Part shown: piece by piece, positions 40,804 to 53,549 of the stretch
Position numbering within the stretch: the stretch's first letter is position 1
Layout: every line of letters begins with the position of its first letter
Source: Trogon surrucura
Taxonomy: Eukaryota; Chordata; Aves; Trogoniformes; Trogonidae
DNA length: 64,000 bases
Direction of reading: 5' to 3'
Assembly (NCBI GenBank): GCA_020746105.1
Contig: CM036632.1
Location: forward strand, 5,580,001 to 5,644,000
Translations under genes and position numbers: made by a program
Notes under the pieces: generated by a model
Told to the model about the DNA's origin: nothing
What the model saw: the letters and a program-made list of their open reading frames with translations, nothing else
Databases searched by the model: none

Positions 40804-41809
40804 TCAGCAAAGCTTTTTCACAAAATCTTTTTTAAATATTAAAATCCCATCCTTCCCAACAGGAAAGCTTTTCAGGCTAAGAGGAGCGACTGAACGGCAT
40901 CTGATGATATCGCATTGACACAAGTGTCTAGAAAAATAGGGTAGGAATGTGTGATCTCTTCTGTAAAAGGAACCCTAGCTAATAGAAAATATGCTGATGC
41001 TACTTTTAATTTCATGACTCAGGTTTGCTGTAAAATTGATGGGAATCTGTGTTGGAGCTCGGTTACATTAAAACAGTTCTCTGCTGCTTGGGATTTTTCC
41101 ATTTCTTGTTTCTCTTTGGAGAGATTATTATTGTAAATTTTTTTGGCACTCCAGGGACCGTAGATGTTATTTGAAAGGGAGTGGTGATTCTGGCATCCAA
41201 AGCAAATCGGAGATTCTGTGTAGAAATCACTGGCCAAAGCCTTCACTAAGCGACTGTTGCAGACCGCAGTCCTGTGCAGCCGTCCCAGCAGCTGCTCCTG
41301 CTCCGTCCACCCACGGTGGCTTGTTCTCCAGGCTTCCTCGTGTGCGTGTTTTCCCTCAAGGCAAATGCAAGGGACAAAAGAGAAGGAAAACACGCTTTAA
41401 AGAAAATGCTGATGTGTAAGTTAGGGAGCACAAAGGCAGCAGGTTGATCCTGGAGGGCTCGGAAGCAGCCCACGTCTTTGGCCTCTACCCAAACCATGTT
41501 CCTCCACCAAAGCACATTCCTCTCCTACTTCCCCAACATGGGATGAAGCACCTCCCGGCCCCTTCGTCTTCTTTGTGCTGTTTCCTGGCCCGAGCTCCAG
41601 TGCTGATGAGTTTATTAGTGTTGCTAATTTTACCTGATGCTGCTTCCTTCTCTTCATGACAGGTTGCGATTTTTTGAACTCTTGACTGACTGAGCTCTCT
41701 TTAATATTCCCTGTTTTACTTTGAATTCTCTTTGTTGGCTGTTGCTTGTTGTGGTTTTGGTTGTTTTCCTTTAATCCTCCCACTGCCTCTTTTTCCTCCC
41801 TGGTCCCTC

Positions 41810-42000
41810 TGATGCCTCTTCAACCTGGAACAAAGCCAGAGACCATCAGGAGGTCATTGAAACACAGACGGTTGCTGGATTTAAATAAGAACTGGATAAT
41901 TTTATGACCATTAACAAGACTCGCTGCTATGCAAGCTAAAATAATAAGAGCAATCATATCTCATGGTTCGGGGAGCAAGCTGATTGCCTGTAGGGACCGA
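41810..42000 (+). mobile_element. Possible ancient CR1-like LINE 3' fragment
   Basis: The segment includes GTTGCTGGATTTAAATAAGA, ACTGGATAATTTTATGACCA, GCTATGCAAGCTAAAATAAT and a later TATCTCATGGTTCGGGG. It resembles the 3' region of old amniote CR1/L3-type elements as I remember them. The match is by recollection of the consensus and the limits are uncertain. Confidence 0.45.
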
Positions 42001-42513
42001 GAAGGTAGTTCTGCATCCCTGACTCCCCCCAAAATACAGTGCAGTTGGCAAGCTGCACCAGACAGGTCGAAGGGCAGGAGGATGCACGTGCTGGAGGACG
42101 TGCAAGGCACAGGGCTTGGCTTGCAGGTGTGAGCATTTCCCTTGTCTCCTCTGTCATCGTGCTCCTTTTATCTGGTGATCAGAAACTGCTGGTGTCAACG
42201 TGATGGAAAATGTTCTGCAGGCTCCAGAGTGTGGTGGGTGAACCTTTCCTCTCTCTATGAGCATCGGCGGAGTAACATTTGTGCCGTACCATTGCAGGCA
42301 CTTGACTTCACTGGGGGTGGCGGCTTGTTCATCTGTCCCCATAAGCACTGTCAAGAAGCGGTGGCTCTAAAGAGAAATTAAGAGCATGAACCTCACTTAC
42401 GTCCTTTGCTTTGGACGTGCCTCCCCCTTCCTGTTGACTATGGAGTGCGTGAGGGACACCAGCCTTATTCACAGCAGGGTGGTGGTAAATCACCCAAGAA
42501 GCACTTGGGGTTG

Positions 42514-42571
42514 GGGTTTCAGGGTAACCTGTAGAATCACCTTCTCTGAGTGACTGGGGCTGAGCATCCCA
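42514..42571 (+). repeat. Left arm of perfect 58-bp inverted repeat
   Basis: This arm runs from GGGTTTCAGGGTAACC to GGGGCTGAGCATCCCA and is the exact reverse complement of 43,762-43,819. Similarity stops sharply at both ends. I do not recognise the sequence as any known repeat family. Confidence 0.95.
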
Positions 42572-43761
42572 GTGCTTCTCCCCGCTGTGGCTCACCCGGC
42601 TCCTCTGCGTGCACATGTCTTTCCACAGCTTGTTTTGGGAGTCACGCTCCAGCCCTTGGGAAGGTACGTGATAAGCTCCCGCTCCGATCCCGCTGTTCGG
42701 CAGCAGAGCTGCGCCTGCGTGGCGTGCTCTGAAGTGACAGCTCCTCTCACTGAGTCCTGAGAGGAGAAGGAGCAACCCCGAACAAGAGGAATGAACCAAA
42801 CCCACAGGGAACCGAGACGCTCATCCCGGCAGCCACGCTGAGACGAGGAGGAATGAGAAAAGCTGCCGAGGTCACACCAGTCTCTTAGGTGGAGCCATCC
42901 TACCAATGATGGATGCCTTTGGGTAAATCCGTGGGTAACACCAGCACTTCATTTCAACGCTGGAGTCTCCTGCCCAGTGCACCAGTACCCTGGACATCGA
43001 TCCCTGGCCTCCTGTGGGCAGAGCATCACCTGTGTGCTTCCACCCGGCTTGCGGGACTCCCCGCCCTGTACAGAGACAGCAGGAGCCCACCGTGTCCTGC
43101 TGAGCTGCCAGCCCCGAGGTGAGGATTATAGTTCTGACAAATCACTTGTTAACTTTGTTAACTCATTAGAAAACGCCAAGTGTAGGATAGATCCTAGGCA
43201 TGCTAATGACTGATTTTAAGGAATCGCTATGGTGGTAAACCATAATTAACAGTCTATAGCAGCCCTTTTTATCGAATTACACACAGCCAGAGCTGGGAGG
43301 CACAGGAAGGTGGATGGGCAAGTTGGGAGCCACCAGCACTGACTGCCCAGCCCCGACAGGTGACCGCAGGGGAGGTTAGCGCAGTGTAGGCTGAGCTGGT
43401 TTGGTTGGCACCTCCCAACATAGGGTGGCCACGGACATGAGAAATAGGGGGTCACATCCTGAACCCCAATTTGAACCCTCAGTGTGGGTGTGGAGTGGTG
43501 GTTTGAAGGTGCTTCTATAGAGTCTTGTCACGGGTCTTCCCCGATGGTTTTGCTTCTGCAAAGGGAGTTGTCAGCTTTTGGGAGGTCACTGCTCCTCACT
43601 GGTGAGGACAGGATCACAGCCCCTGTGGGAAAGTGAGACATGCGGCCCATGTCTGCGTGACCTGTCTCCTTCCACGTGCTTCCAGTTCAGCTAACCACCC
43701 CGCTGCACCCCACATGTGTATACAGAAAAAGTGCTCAAGGAGGATGGAAATCCCACCTGCA

Positions 43762-43819
43762 TGGGATGCTCAGCCCCAGTCACTCAGAGAAGGTGATTCT
43801 ACAGGTTACCCTGAAACCC
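43762..43819 (-). repeat. Right arm of perfect 58-bp inverted repeat
   Basis: This arm runs from TGGGATGCTCAGCCCC to TACCCTGAAACCC, identical over 58 bases to the complement of 42,514-42,571. It is separated from that arm by 1,190 bases of unrelated sequence. It contains a short internal palindrome-like core, CAGGTTACCCTG. Confidence 0.95.
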
Positions 43820-46800
43820 TGAAACCAGCGCGTTCCTGCCCAGTGCAGAGACCCCACAACACCTGCGACACCCCCCCAGCCTGACTGCACCTCCTCTTCC
43901 TCGCTTCTCTGCTTAGCAGCAGGATGGCTCGTGGGGCTGAAGCAGAGATGTTCCCAAGCTGAGGAAGACACCAGCCCCCAAAAAGCCACAGGCTCCCCAC
44001 ACACCCCATTTCCATCACTGCTGCTTCCTGGCTTCAGTTAACTCTCGCCTTGCACAGTCCTGTAACCGGTGTTAAATGTAATGAATGATCTTGTCCTCCT
44101 TGTTTGTCTCCTCTTTAGTGTAACACTGTAATTAGCTTAATTACCAACAGATTCGTATTTTTTTTTGGTAACTTAAAATGGAAATTAAATTTTGCACCAG
44201 GTTTTACACGCTGTTAACGGGAATCGAATAATCAAGCCTGACTCCAAGTCCTTGAAAATGAGTATTAAAAAAGGTCTGAATTTGCATATTCATGTTTTTA
44301 ATAGGGTTCAGAAGGTATATTTGCAACTGATGAAAAGGATTAATTAAGCCTAATTTGCATAGGAAGAACAGTTTAACCCCTTGCATCCTATCAAGGCAGA
44401 CACTGACAGTTTGAATACCACGGCGTTATACTGGAGAGACACGTGGGTGATGCAGCACAGGGCTGAGAGCAGCACCCTGTGGAGCATCTTCCTTCCTCTC
44501 GAGGAGGACAGGACCTGGGACAATCCGGGATCCCGACATCACCCCAGTGCGGTCAGTGCCCCTGTGCCTGTGGCCACCTCCTGGGTTTGGCCTCTGTCCC
44601 TCTACCATGGTGGGGTCTCCCATGGCAGTGCCACTACGTCAGGCCTGGAGCAAAACACACCGTTTCTCCCAGCATGAGCTGGGCTGTGCAGCTCTAACGT
44701 GGCTTTAAGAAATGATTTTGGTAAAGCCAGCTCGATTCCCTGAGCTGTTCACAGCAGGACTGTCTGCAGCTGGCATGGGTTGGGAGCACCCATGGCTGGC
44801 AGTGGCACCTAAACCTTCATCTCCTCATCTTCAATTTCTGCTTTTTCTCAGTGAGGCTAATGCTAGTCAGGAGTTAAAGGCTCTACAGGAACATCAGACC
44901 AGGATGAGTCTCACAAGTCCTGTCCTGCTCCCAGCCATTAGTCTGAGGCTCTGCTCAGCATCCCAAAAGCCTGGGACTCATGCAAGTTCAGGAACAGGGA
45001 CATAGTGCTGCCTGCACCTTTAGACCTGGCTGGTATCCCCAGCATGGAGAAATCAGCAGGGTCTTGCACAGCTCTGTCCAGTCATGATCTAAGAAATAAA
45101 TATAACACCCCCCCCCAAAATCAATTATACCCCTAGCCTGGAAAGCAAAGCAGGAACATGACGCTTCCCAGGGCCCTACAAAGCTGAGAACAGAGCACAG
45201 CTTTGAGTCAGCGCCTGAATGTTGCTAAAAAGTATGAAAAAATAAATAAATCAGGCATTCATTTTGCTTCAGCAGGTGGTGTGCTGCGTTCCCCTTGTAA
45301 TGCTTTGGTGGCGTGTGTTGCTAATTATTTTTCGGGTGGAATTTGCTGTGCGCAGCGCATGGGGTTCATTAGACAGAGATGGCTTTGAAGTGGCGTTCAG
45401 AATTAATGCTGGCATATGTAAATGTTTCTTGTGCCATGCAAAAGCTGGCTATAAATGATGCATGAGGTCCAGCGAGAGAGATGCTTGCTTTGTTTATACA
45501 CACTCACTGGGCTTCGTTATGCCAAAACCAGGCAGAGGAGAATCGGCAGGATCTTGCACAGCCCGTAGATCTGCTACGCGGCTGTACGTGAGCATTTAGC
45601 AGAAGTTAGCGTGGCATTCTTAGCATGCCACAGCCCAAATTTCCTCCAGTCAGAAACACGTGTTAGAGACCCAGCAGGGCTGCTGCTGTTTCTGTGCTCG
45701 GCATCTTCCCCAGGTCCCCCCAGACGATGAGGAGGATGGATCCTGCACTGTAAATCATCGAGGTCCTGACCCATACACCTCACTCAAGCAAAACCTGCCT
45801 CAGGGGAGAGGCTCTTAGTGGTGACACTGGTTTAAGGAGTCTCTGCTCACCTCCTCCTGCTCTCACCTTACTCATCCTCCCAGCACAGGGTCCATAGGGC
45901 CAGGCTAGCAGGAGAGATGGGAAACATTTTACCTGAGAAGCAGAAAACCTGAAGAAAGAGAAAGAAAACACAAAGCCTGCAAGCACAGCTGAGAGAGCAG
46001 GAGACAGTGCCTGGGGCAAAAAGCCAGGGGAATGTAAGATCCCTCAACCCTGGTCTCTACCAAAGGCTCTTGACCCTAGCACCGCTGCTGCTGGGTATGT
46101 CCCAGAAAAACTTGAGTTCAGCCCTGGGCTCTGATCTGCTGGGGGCGGGGAGTATTTTAGCCCAGCAAATTCTTTCTGAGATGTATTCTTGTGCTTCTCT
46201 TCTATAAAGCAGTCGGATCCCTCTTGGATCAACCAACAGTGAGGTGGGGAAATAGCTCCCCAGCATCGTCAAGGAGCTCTTCTCTGCTGCTGGGGTTAAG
46301 GCTGTGGGTCAACCCTTGCTCTCTCCTGGATGTTGCTCCAGCAGCTCATGGGTGAGCTGAAGACCTTGTATGGTCCAGGGATGGCTGGTGGGACTCAGCT
46401 GTGTAGCCTCATGGGGACATCCCTCCTGCACAAGGCTGGGACACCTGGGGCAGGGTCTCTGGGAGACCTGGCAAAATGGGGTCTGGAGCATCACTGCCCT
46501 GAAACTCAGGTACCTCTATGGGGGCAGCTGAGCATCCCTGCGGTTCCCTTTCCCTGAAGTGATGAGGACTATGGCTGTATGGCTCCATCCTGATGAGAGC
46601 TTCCTCTTCCAGGCTGTTTCCCTTTGGGCCTGACCAGGAGCAGCCCCCTGAGCCTCAGCCACCCCCAGACAACTGGGGAGGGCACGTGGGGCAGCTGCTT
46701 GGGCGCTTCTCCACTCCTCCACTGCTGCTGCCAAGAAAACATGCTGGAAATCACCGAGGTGCAACTGTGTCATGTTTTCTCTGCAATGTTTACAAAATCG

Positions 46801-48415
46801 CTTGCTCATCAAACACAAAAGGAACTGTTTACTTTTTAAGCAAAACAAACATAAAATGCCTCCATCTCTACTGCTGTTCAGCAGGCTGCTTTGTTCCCTC
46901 CAGCCTCCGCGCTTGCCAAGGCAATAGGGCTTTGCAGTCGGGGTCTCTCTGAGCCTGAATCACCTACCCCGCCCACCCATGGACAAGTGCCCATGCTCTT
47001 GCCCTGTGGACGCCCCATCCACACTCATGGAGACACTGATACGGGGCAGTTCCCAGACAGGAGACACCAAGTTTTGGAACTGTTGGAGACCTGGACCCAT
47101 TTCTGTAGCCAGAGCAGACTTCCAGATGAGCTCCCTGTCACGAGTCCGGTCTGGACAAGTTCAGGGTGAGGAGGGAAAGAGCAGAGCGAGAAGCTGTGAC
47201 TGTGCACTGAGATGTTGTTTTATTTTCCTACTTCCAACTGTTTATTTACCAGCATGTTGGAGAACAGCGATCTCTTCCTCATGCCTTATTGAGAAGCTCA
47301 GCTGTGAAATAACTAAATGAACCATCTCTTTTTATTAGCCTTTGGACTTAGCAGAGGAGCAATCAGTTAATGGCTGACCAGTTTTTGAAGATGCTAAGCA
47401 CATTACAAGTGCTAAGTATTATTATCGTCCCTGCAATGCTTTACTTTTCCCTCTGAATATTCAGTTTTAATAACCCTTTCAATTGTATTATCTGGTTTCA
47501 TGCATTCTGCTCAGATTAAATGTGGTGCCACTTACAATTCACTCACCTCTGTGGTTTTCAGGTCTCTGCAAGCCTTGTGCTAACCTTTGCCTCTCAATCC
47601 TGGTCTGAAACAGCCTTTGTTCTGTATCTAGCATCGTTCTAGCATCTGCCCTGGCTCTCATTTGGCTTCTTAAAATCAAATGCATCCACATCACTTCCCC
47701 ACAGGCACTTCGATCGCTGGCTCCTTGCTCTTGCATATTTATTTTTCTTTCTTAATGGGGGAACATCTTGCAACCTTTCTCTTTCCTACTAGCTAAATTA
47801 GTTCCCTGGATAAGTTGTCTCCTCCCACTTGCTGGCACCTTCCTGCTATGCCTTGTGCTGTTTTGGTTTATTCATCTCTGAGAAAGGGTGAAAGATCAGC
47901 TATCCAGAGGAGGGCTTTGTACCCTGGTGCCAGCCAGACTACTTTGTCTCACCCGGAAACCTCCAGCCGCTTAGGTCTGGCTTTGCAGAAGACCGGGACT
48001 GGCTCAGGCTTCACACCCAGTGGGTGTGGAACTGTGAGATGGGTGGGAGATCAGAAACCAGCCCACCACTCAGCTCACTACTCTTCCCAGCTGCAAGCTC
48101 TGCCCTGGAAATAGGTTTGGGGTGGCCACGCCAGGCGCCCACTCTCCAGCCTCTGCCAGTCTCCTGGCACGTCTTACCCTGAGCCCCCGTGTCTGCGTTT
48201 GGCTGTCTATTAGGAGCCGTGATCACCCTGCAAGGCTGGAGGAGGCTGTGGAGCAGCTCGGGGGCTTGTCAGCTGTCAGCACGTGAAGGATTTCTCCTGC
48301 GTAGGGCTGCCACGTTTCTGCCTGGGATTTCCCAGGCAAAGATGTATGCGTGTGAACTCTGGAGTGGGTGGTAGTGTTGTTACAGCTAGAATGATCTGAG
48401 GATATAGTTGAGATA

Positions 48416-48550
48416 AGGCTTGTGTGGAGAGGTAATATCTCTTATTGCAACACCTGAGATGGCTGGGGGAAAAAGGAAAAAGAGAAAAAAACGAACGCAA
48501 AACCACAAGAGGTTTTGTGCCTGCTAACTCTTTCTCAGCCTGAACGGAGC
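48416..48550. repeat. Decayed ancient interspersed repeat, family uncertain
   Basis: GGTAATATCTCTTATTGCAA near 48,431 and the later TTTGTGCCTGCTAACTCTTT, CTCAGCCTGAA resemble, in order and spacing, an old amniote repeat whose core reads GGTAATATCTTTTATTGGAC. A purine-rich A-tract lies between them. The assignment rests on memory of that repeat and needs a library search. Confidence 0.4.
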
Positions 48551-51500
48551 CGGATGCATCAGGGATGTTTTCAGCTGGACAGTGATGCGTGGGGTGGTTC
48601 GTGCCCCTGTACTCCATGGACACCTGGCCAGGGGGTTGCTGGCCCTGTCAGCCCCACGGAGTGACCCAGCAACCTCTCTGCTCCCCCTCCTCAAATCTCA
48701 CTGCAACACAGCTCCCGAGGGCACATCTGGGAGAAGCAGGCGCTAAGCCCCAACTGCAGGGAATGGGAACCTTTGTGTCTTGGCTACAAACGTGGTGGAA
48801 TGAGATTAATTAATTTCGCTGCATGGCTTGAAGAGTGCCATTGTTTACTTGTGAGACCACAGATGAGCTTTCACAGTACCCAGAGAGGCCTCCTGCCGCT
48901 CAGATGGGCTGGGTAGCTCTTGATTGCAGAGCAGGAGATGCCCAAGGAGAGCTCTGCTGTGTGAAAGCAATGCTGAAAGAGAGGAGAAGATTTAAGAGGC
49001 CCCCAGCAGCGACAATCTGCAGGCACCACACACAAACTTGGAGGCATCCCATCGCACCCCTGCAGATCAGTGCAAGCCAGCCAGGGGCTCGTGCAAGGAT
49101 GGATGTTATGGGGAGGGCTGTAAGGAAGGCCAGTGGGGTGGAAGGAGAGCGTGGCTGTGGTATGTGGGGCTGATCATTTTCTTTCACAGCTGGAAACACT
49201 GAAGAATATGATAGACCAAGAAGAGAGGCCGGCAGATGAGCAAGGCAATGTGGGGGACAGCACTTGCATAGTTTAATGGAGAAGATGGACCGGGAGAGAA
49301 GAGCTCATTAGAAAAGGGCATTGCACAGTGAAGAGAGAAGGGTATAAACCAAGAGAAAGCTGATAAATGAAAATCTTTTAGTCCCAAAGAAAGCAAGGAT
49401 GGAGTACCTTAATGAGTTTTTTAATGGCAAGGCAAGTAAAGGTGAGCAGCAAATGGCTATTTCCAGACAGCTGAGCTGAGTGTGAAAAAACAAATGTTGG
49501 TGGGATGTGAGAAGCAATGGGCACATACAGGAACAACAGCACACCCCGTGTCATTAACGTTCTCACTGAATTATTAAAAAGGTACACATATGCAAACTCA
49601 GAGCCCTGGCAGATTTTTTTGGGTTACTTTGCAGGGGCAGAGAAGTTGCAGAGGGAGGGGAAGAGGCACAATTACATCCACTTTGGCTAATCTTTACCAC
49701 CTGGGTGGAGGTGAAGGGAAGGTGGGAATGAGCAAAACTTTCAAGGTGATACTTGGCTAGTCTCTACCACCTTCTGGTGGTGCTGGTGAGCTGGCTGAGA
49801 GGGGTGAAATGGAGGATATGACACAAAGGAGATGTGAACCAGTGGAGTGTAAATCAATTTGAGTGAAGCCAAGACACTGCTGAAAGCCAAGGAGTAGCTC
49901 TTGGGTTGGCTACTCCAGAGCTATCGACCCTGCCCACCAGCAGCTTCACTGCCTTCAGCACCTCAGGGCATGAGTTGGCAGCAGTGCTTTGGAGATGAAG
50001 GAATGGAAACGTGCTATACATCTCTCTCTAAAGAACAGTTTAATCTCCAGACACCTACCTTAGAACCAACTTGAGTCCCCCCAGTGGAAAACTTCTGGTG
50101 AGTAAATGGGGAGGGAGGAGCTGGAGGAGCGGGCTGGGGCACCTCCAAGGTCCACACCTGCCTGGTGCTGCTCCATGGAGCTGGGCAGTGTTGCAGCCAG
50201 GCTGCTACAGGACAAGACCCGTTCACACCCCCTTGCACGTTTAAGGCAGGATTGGGGCTTTTCACAAATTACCCCTTCATCACCTGAAGCCCATCCCCTC
50301 TCCTCTGTACTATCCTGTCCATGTGCATCCATGTGCTCACAGCTCCAAGCCTTGGGGTGGTGGCACTGTCCCCACAGGGTGCCGCAGAGGAGAGGGACGT
50401 GGTGTGCATCAAAGATGAGCTGAAGACAAGGGGAGCTGGTCCCTAAACAGGCAGGGAGGGTGCCGCTGCGCCTGAGCGGAATGTTGTTGGTCTTCCCCTT
50501 GACGAGCACTCGCAGATGCAAATAAATTGACTTGGGCTCCCAAATTCCTGCTCTGCTGGCTGTGCTAAAAATAGCCCAACGCACTGCGTGCTGGCTTCAA
50601 TCACTCTCATCGATCCACCGCTTTTGGGTCCGGGCCAGTGGTGCCGCAGCACACCCCTCCGCAGCCTGCAGTCTCCCCCGGACCCCTCCTCGCCCAAAGG
50701 ATTTGTATAATTGGGGCCACCTCCACTGCACTGGCACCCACCCTTGCTAACCCCCTTCTCCTCCAAATAGGGTGATTTATTGCTCCAGAGCCCGACCGGG
50801 AGCCAGGCTGCAGCAAACGTGTGACTGGGGGTTTTGTGTTACAACTCCTGATTTCTGCAGAGCCACATCCAGCATGGTGATGGGTTTGGGGAGTCTTGGG
50901 CAATGTTCGCCAACACCCAGGCCCAATTTGGGAAAGAACCGATCCAGAAGTGGGGCAGAGGGGGGGCATTTGAAGGGGGGGTGGCTGGGAGTGAGGGAGT
51001 GTGCAGGTGCTGTAGCTGGTTGGGCTGCTGGAGTGGATCTCCAGTGGCCCTGGACATTACCTGATTGTGGATATGTGGACTGAACCATAGACATCAATGG
51101 GGCTGGAAGAGAGATGGCTCCAGTGGCACTTGCAGCCCTAGGAAATGTCCCACCACCACAGGTCTGGCTTGATTTGAGCAGAACTAGTGGAGTCTGGCTG
51201 TTGTCATGATATGGCTAGAGAAAGGGGAGCACCTTCTTGCCTTAGGGCCCCCATGGCATCCTTTGCAGATACCCTCCCATGGGATCTGCTTTCATGGCTG
51301 AAGCCAGCAGGAGGCTCAAATGCTGGACTAGGAGCAGGTTCAGCCCCTCCAACCTTCAGCTTCAAAGGAGGCATCCACCAGCTCCAGACCTGCCACATCC
51401 CTTTTCAAGTGCTTTGCTGCCTTGTGGAGGAATCTGGCCAGGCAGTGCCTGCCACCACTGCCCCCCTTTGTTTCCCCACATTTTTATCTGGATGTTACAT

Positions 51501-51975
51501 GTCCCACAGCTCATGTTTTGAGCCACATGGACTCAACTGCTTTGCACACCCGGGCAGGTGGGTGCCCTCGGGAATGCTGCACTGAAATGGTGCGTGTCTG
51601 TATGGAGTGATGCTTCTGTCCCAACTTACAGGCTTTTAAATAATATCCAGGCTCTAGATGTCACACAGATTTTGCAAGACGTGGCAGGGCCCTTTGCTGA
51701 GTCTGGACCAGAGTGAGGATTGAGCTGTGGGTAACAGGAGCTTGGATTTATGCTCCGACATGTAGCTGTCTTTGCTGAGATAAACTGGGGGTGGCTTTCT
51801 GCCACTGCCAGTTCACTTTCGCTGTCCCCCATTGCCCCTTGAGGTGGGGCAAACCAGGGGAGAAACCTCTCCCTTGGCTTCTCCATTCAGACGTGTTTTA
51901 ATCCTCTCTGCTGTGTGAGGAGCCCTCTTGCTTTGGATGGGTTTGAAGCACCAGGAACAACCTGGCTGGACAAGG

Positions 51976-52882
51976 TATGGGACTAGAGAGTACTATCAGC
52001 AAGTTTGCTGATGACACCAAGCTGGGAGGAGTGGCTGACACACCAGCAGGCTGTGCTGCCATCCAGCGAGACCTGGACAGGCTGGAGAGTTGGGCGGGGA
52101 AAAATTTAATGAAATATAGCAAGGGTAAATGTAGAGTCTTGCATCTGGGTAGGAACAACCCCAGGTTCCAGTATAAGTTGGGGAATGACTTATCAGAGAG
52201 CAGTGTAGGGGAAAGGGACCTGGGAGTCTTGGTGGACAGCAGGATGACCATGAGCCAGCACTGTGCCCCTGTGGCCAGGAAGGCCAATGGCATCCTGGGG
52301 TGTATTAGAAGGGGGGTGGTTAGTAGGTCGAGAGAGGTTCTCCTTCCCCTCTACTCTGCCCTGGTGAGACCCCATCTGGAATATTGTGACCAGTTCTGGG
52401 CCCCTCAGTTCAAGAAAGACAGGGAACTGCTGGAGAGAGTCCAGCACAGGGCAACTAGGATGATTAAGGGAGTGGAGCATCTCCCTTATGAGAAAAGACT
52501 GAGGGAGCTGGGGCTCTTTAGTTTGGAGAAGAGGAGACTGAGGGGTGACGTCATTAATGTTTACAAATATATCAAGGGTGAGTGTCACGAGGATGGAGCC
52601 AGGCTCTTCTCGGTGACAACCACTGATAGGACAAGGGGTAATGGGCTGAAACTGGAACATAAGAGGTTCCGCTTAAACTCGAGAAGAAACTTCTTCTCAG
52701 TGATGGTGACGGAACACTGGAACAGGCTGCCCAGAGAGGTTGTGGAGTCTCCTTCTCTGGAGACATTCAAGACCTGCCTGGACACGTTCCTGTGTAGCAT
52801 AATCTAGGCGTTCCTGCTCTGGCAGGGGGATTGGACTTGATGATCTTTCGAGGTCCCATCCAATCCCTAACATTCTGTGATC
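51976..52882 (+). mobile_element. CR1 LINE, 5'-truncated, with intact reverse-transcriptase C-terminal frame
   Basis: This is a 0.9-kb 3' part of a chicken-repeat-1 type non-LTR retrotransposon. An uninterrupted frame (51,977-52,807, 276 codons) carries the RT catalytic FADDTKL motif near its start. It continues through the typical thumb and C-terminal stretch with LVRPHLEYC and [15 protein letters not shown], and ends in the CR1-typical RNFFSV...HWNRLP region. The 3'UTR is the familiar GGATTGGACTTGATGATCTT-type end, closing with ATTCTGTGAT. The element lacks the endonuclease and most of the RT, as expected from 5' truncation on insertion. The open frame suggests a fairly young copy. The Met at 51,977 is incidental, not a real start. 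Confidence 0.93.
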
Positions 52883-53549
52883 ATTTCTCTTTGCAGAAAC
52901 ACTTGAAAGCTTTGGTGGTTGAACAGCAGATAAAATAAATGAGAAAAGTACCTAACAGCTTGCAGATAGAGAAATTCTCCCTTTGCCCTCCTGTAAAGCA
53001 GCTGCTTCAGGGGGATGGAGGATGCTGTGAACAGAGCTCACCAGCCCCGTCCAGAGGCACCCCGAGAGGTCCATGCATGGGGCAGTGGCTTTGGGGACAG
53101 TGGGATTTCTTCACTTTTTCTTGCCTGGCTTGTCAGCTCATCTCGTGGCATCTCATGGAAGGGATGTAGACCACAGGTACCAGGACTGCACCCTATCTCT
53201 GATGGAGGGCAAGGAAGCTAGAAGTTGTTCAGCAGCACGGCCATTGCTTCATCAGCCAAGGAGCCACGTGGACCTCTCTGAGACCCACAGCAAGGCCTTA
53301 CCAACTATGGGGTACAGGGTGCTGCATGTGCAGGTACCACCTCAGAGATGGAGGAGCCTAGACTGTTTCTAACCCTCCTTTTCTCCAGCTGCAGAGGGTT
53401 TGCATCTGGCAAGTGTGTAATTTAAAAAGGCCAGCTCTGCTGTATCACATTTCCTGTGTTGGTCTCGGTTTATGACCAGTGAAATCCTGGTGTGAAAACA
53501 GAATCAGGCTTTGATTTTTATCTGCCCCTGCTGTTTTATGCTACTAACA

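Noticed and set aside
42514..42571. Reading the 58-bp repeat as a CR1 piece
   Set aside because: A 22-base stretch loosely resembles the CR1 AGAGAAGGAGACTCCAC segment, but the flanks do not follow CR1 order, so I left it unassigned.
47365..47435. Possible MIR-like words (GCTAAGCACATTACAAG, AAGTATTATTATCG)
   Set aside because: Only about 35 matching bases and no flanking MIR motifs.
50060..50584. 174-codon minus-strand open frame
   Set aside because: It has no recognisable domain and its composition follows the surrounding GC-rich intergenic DNA.
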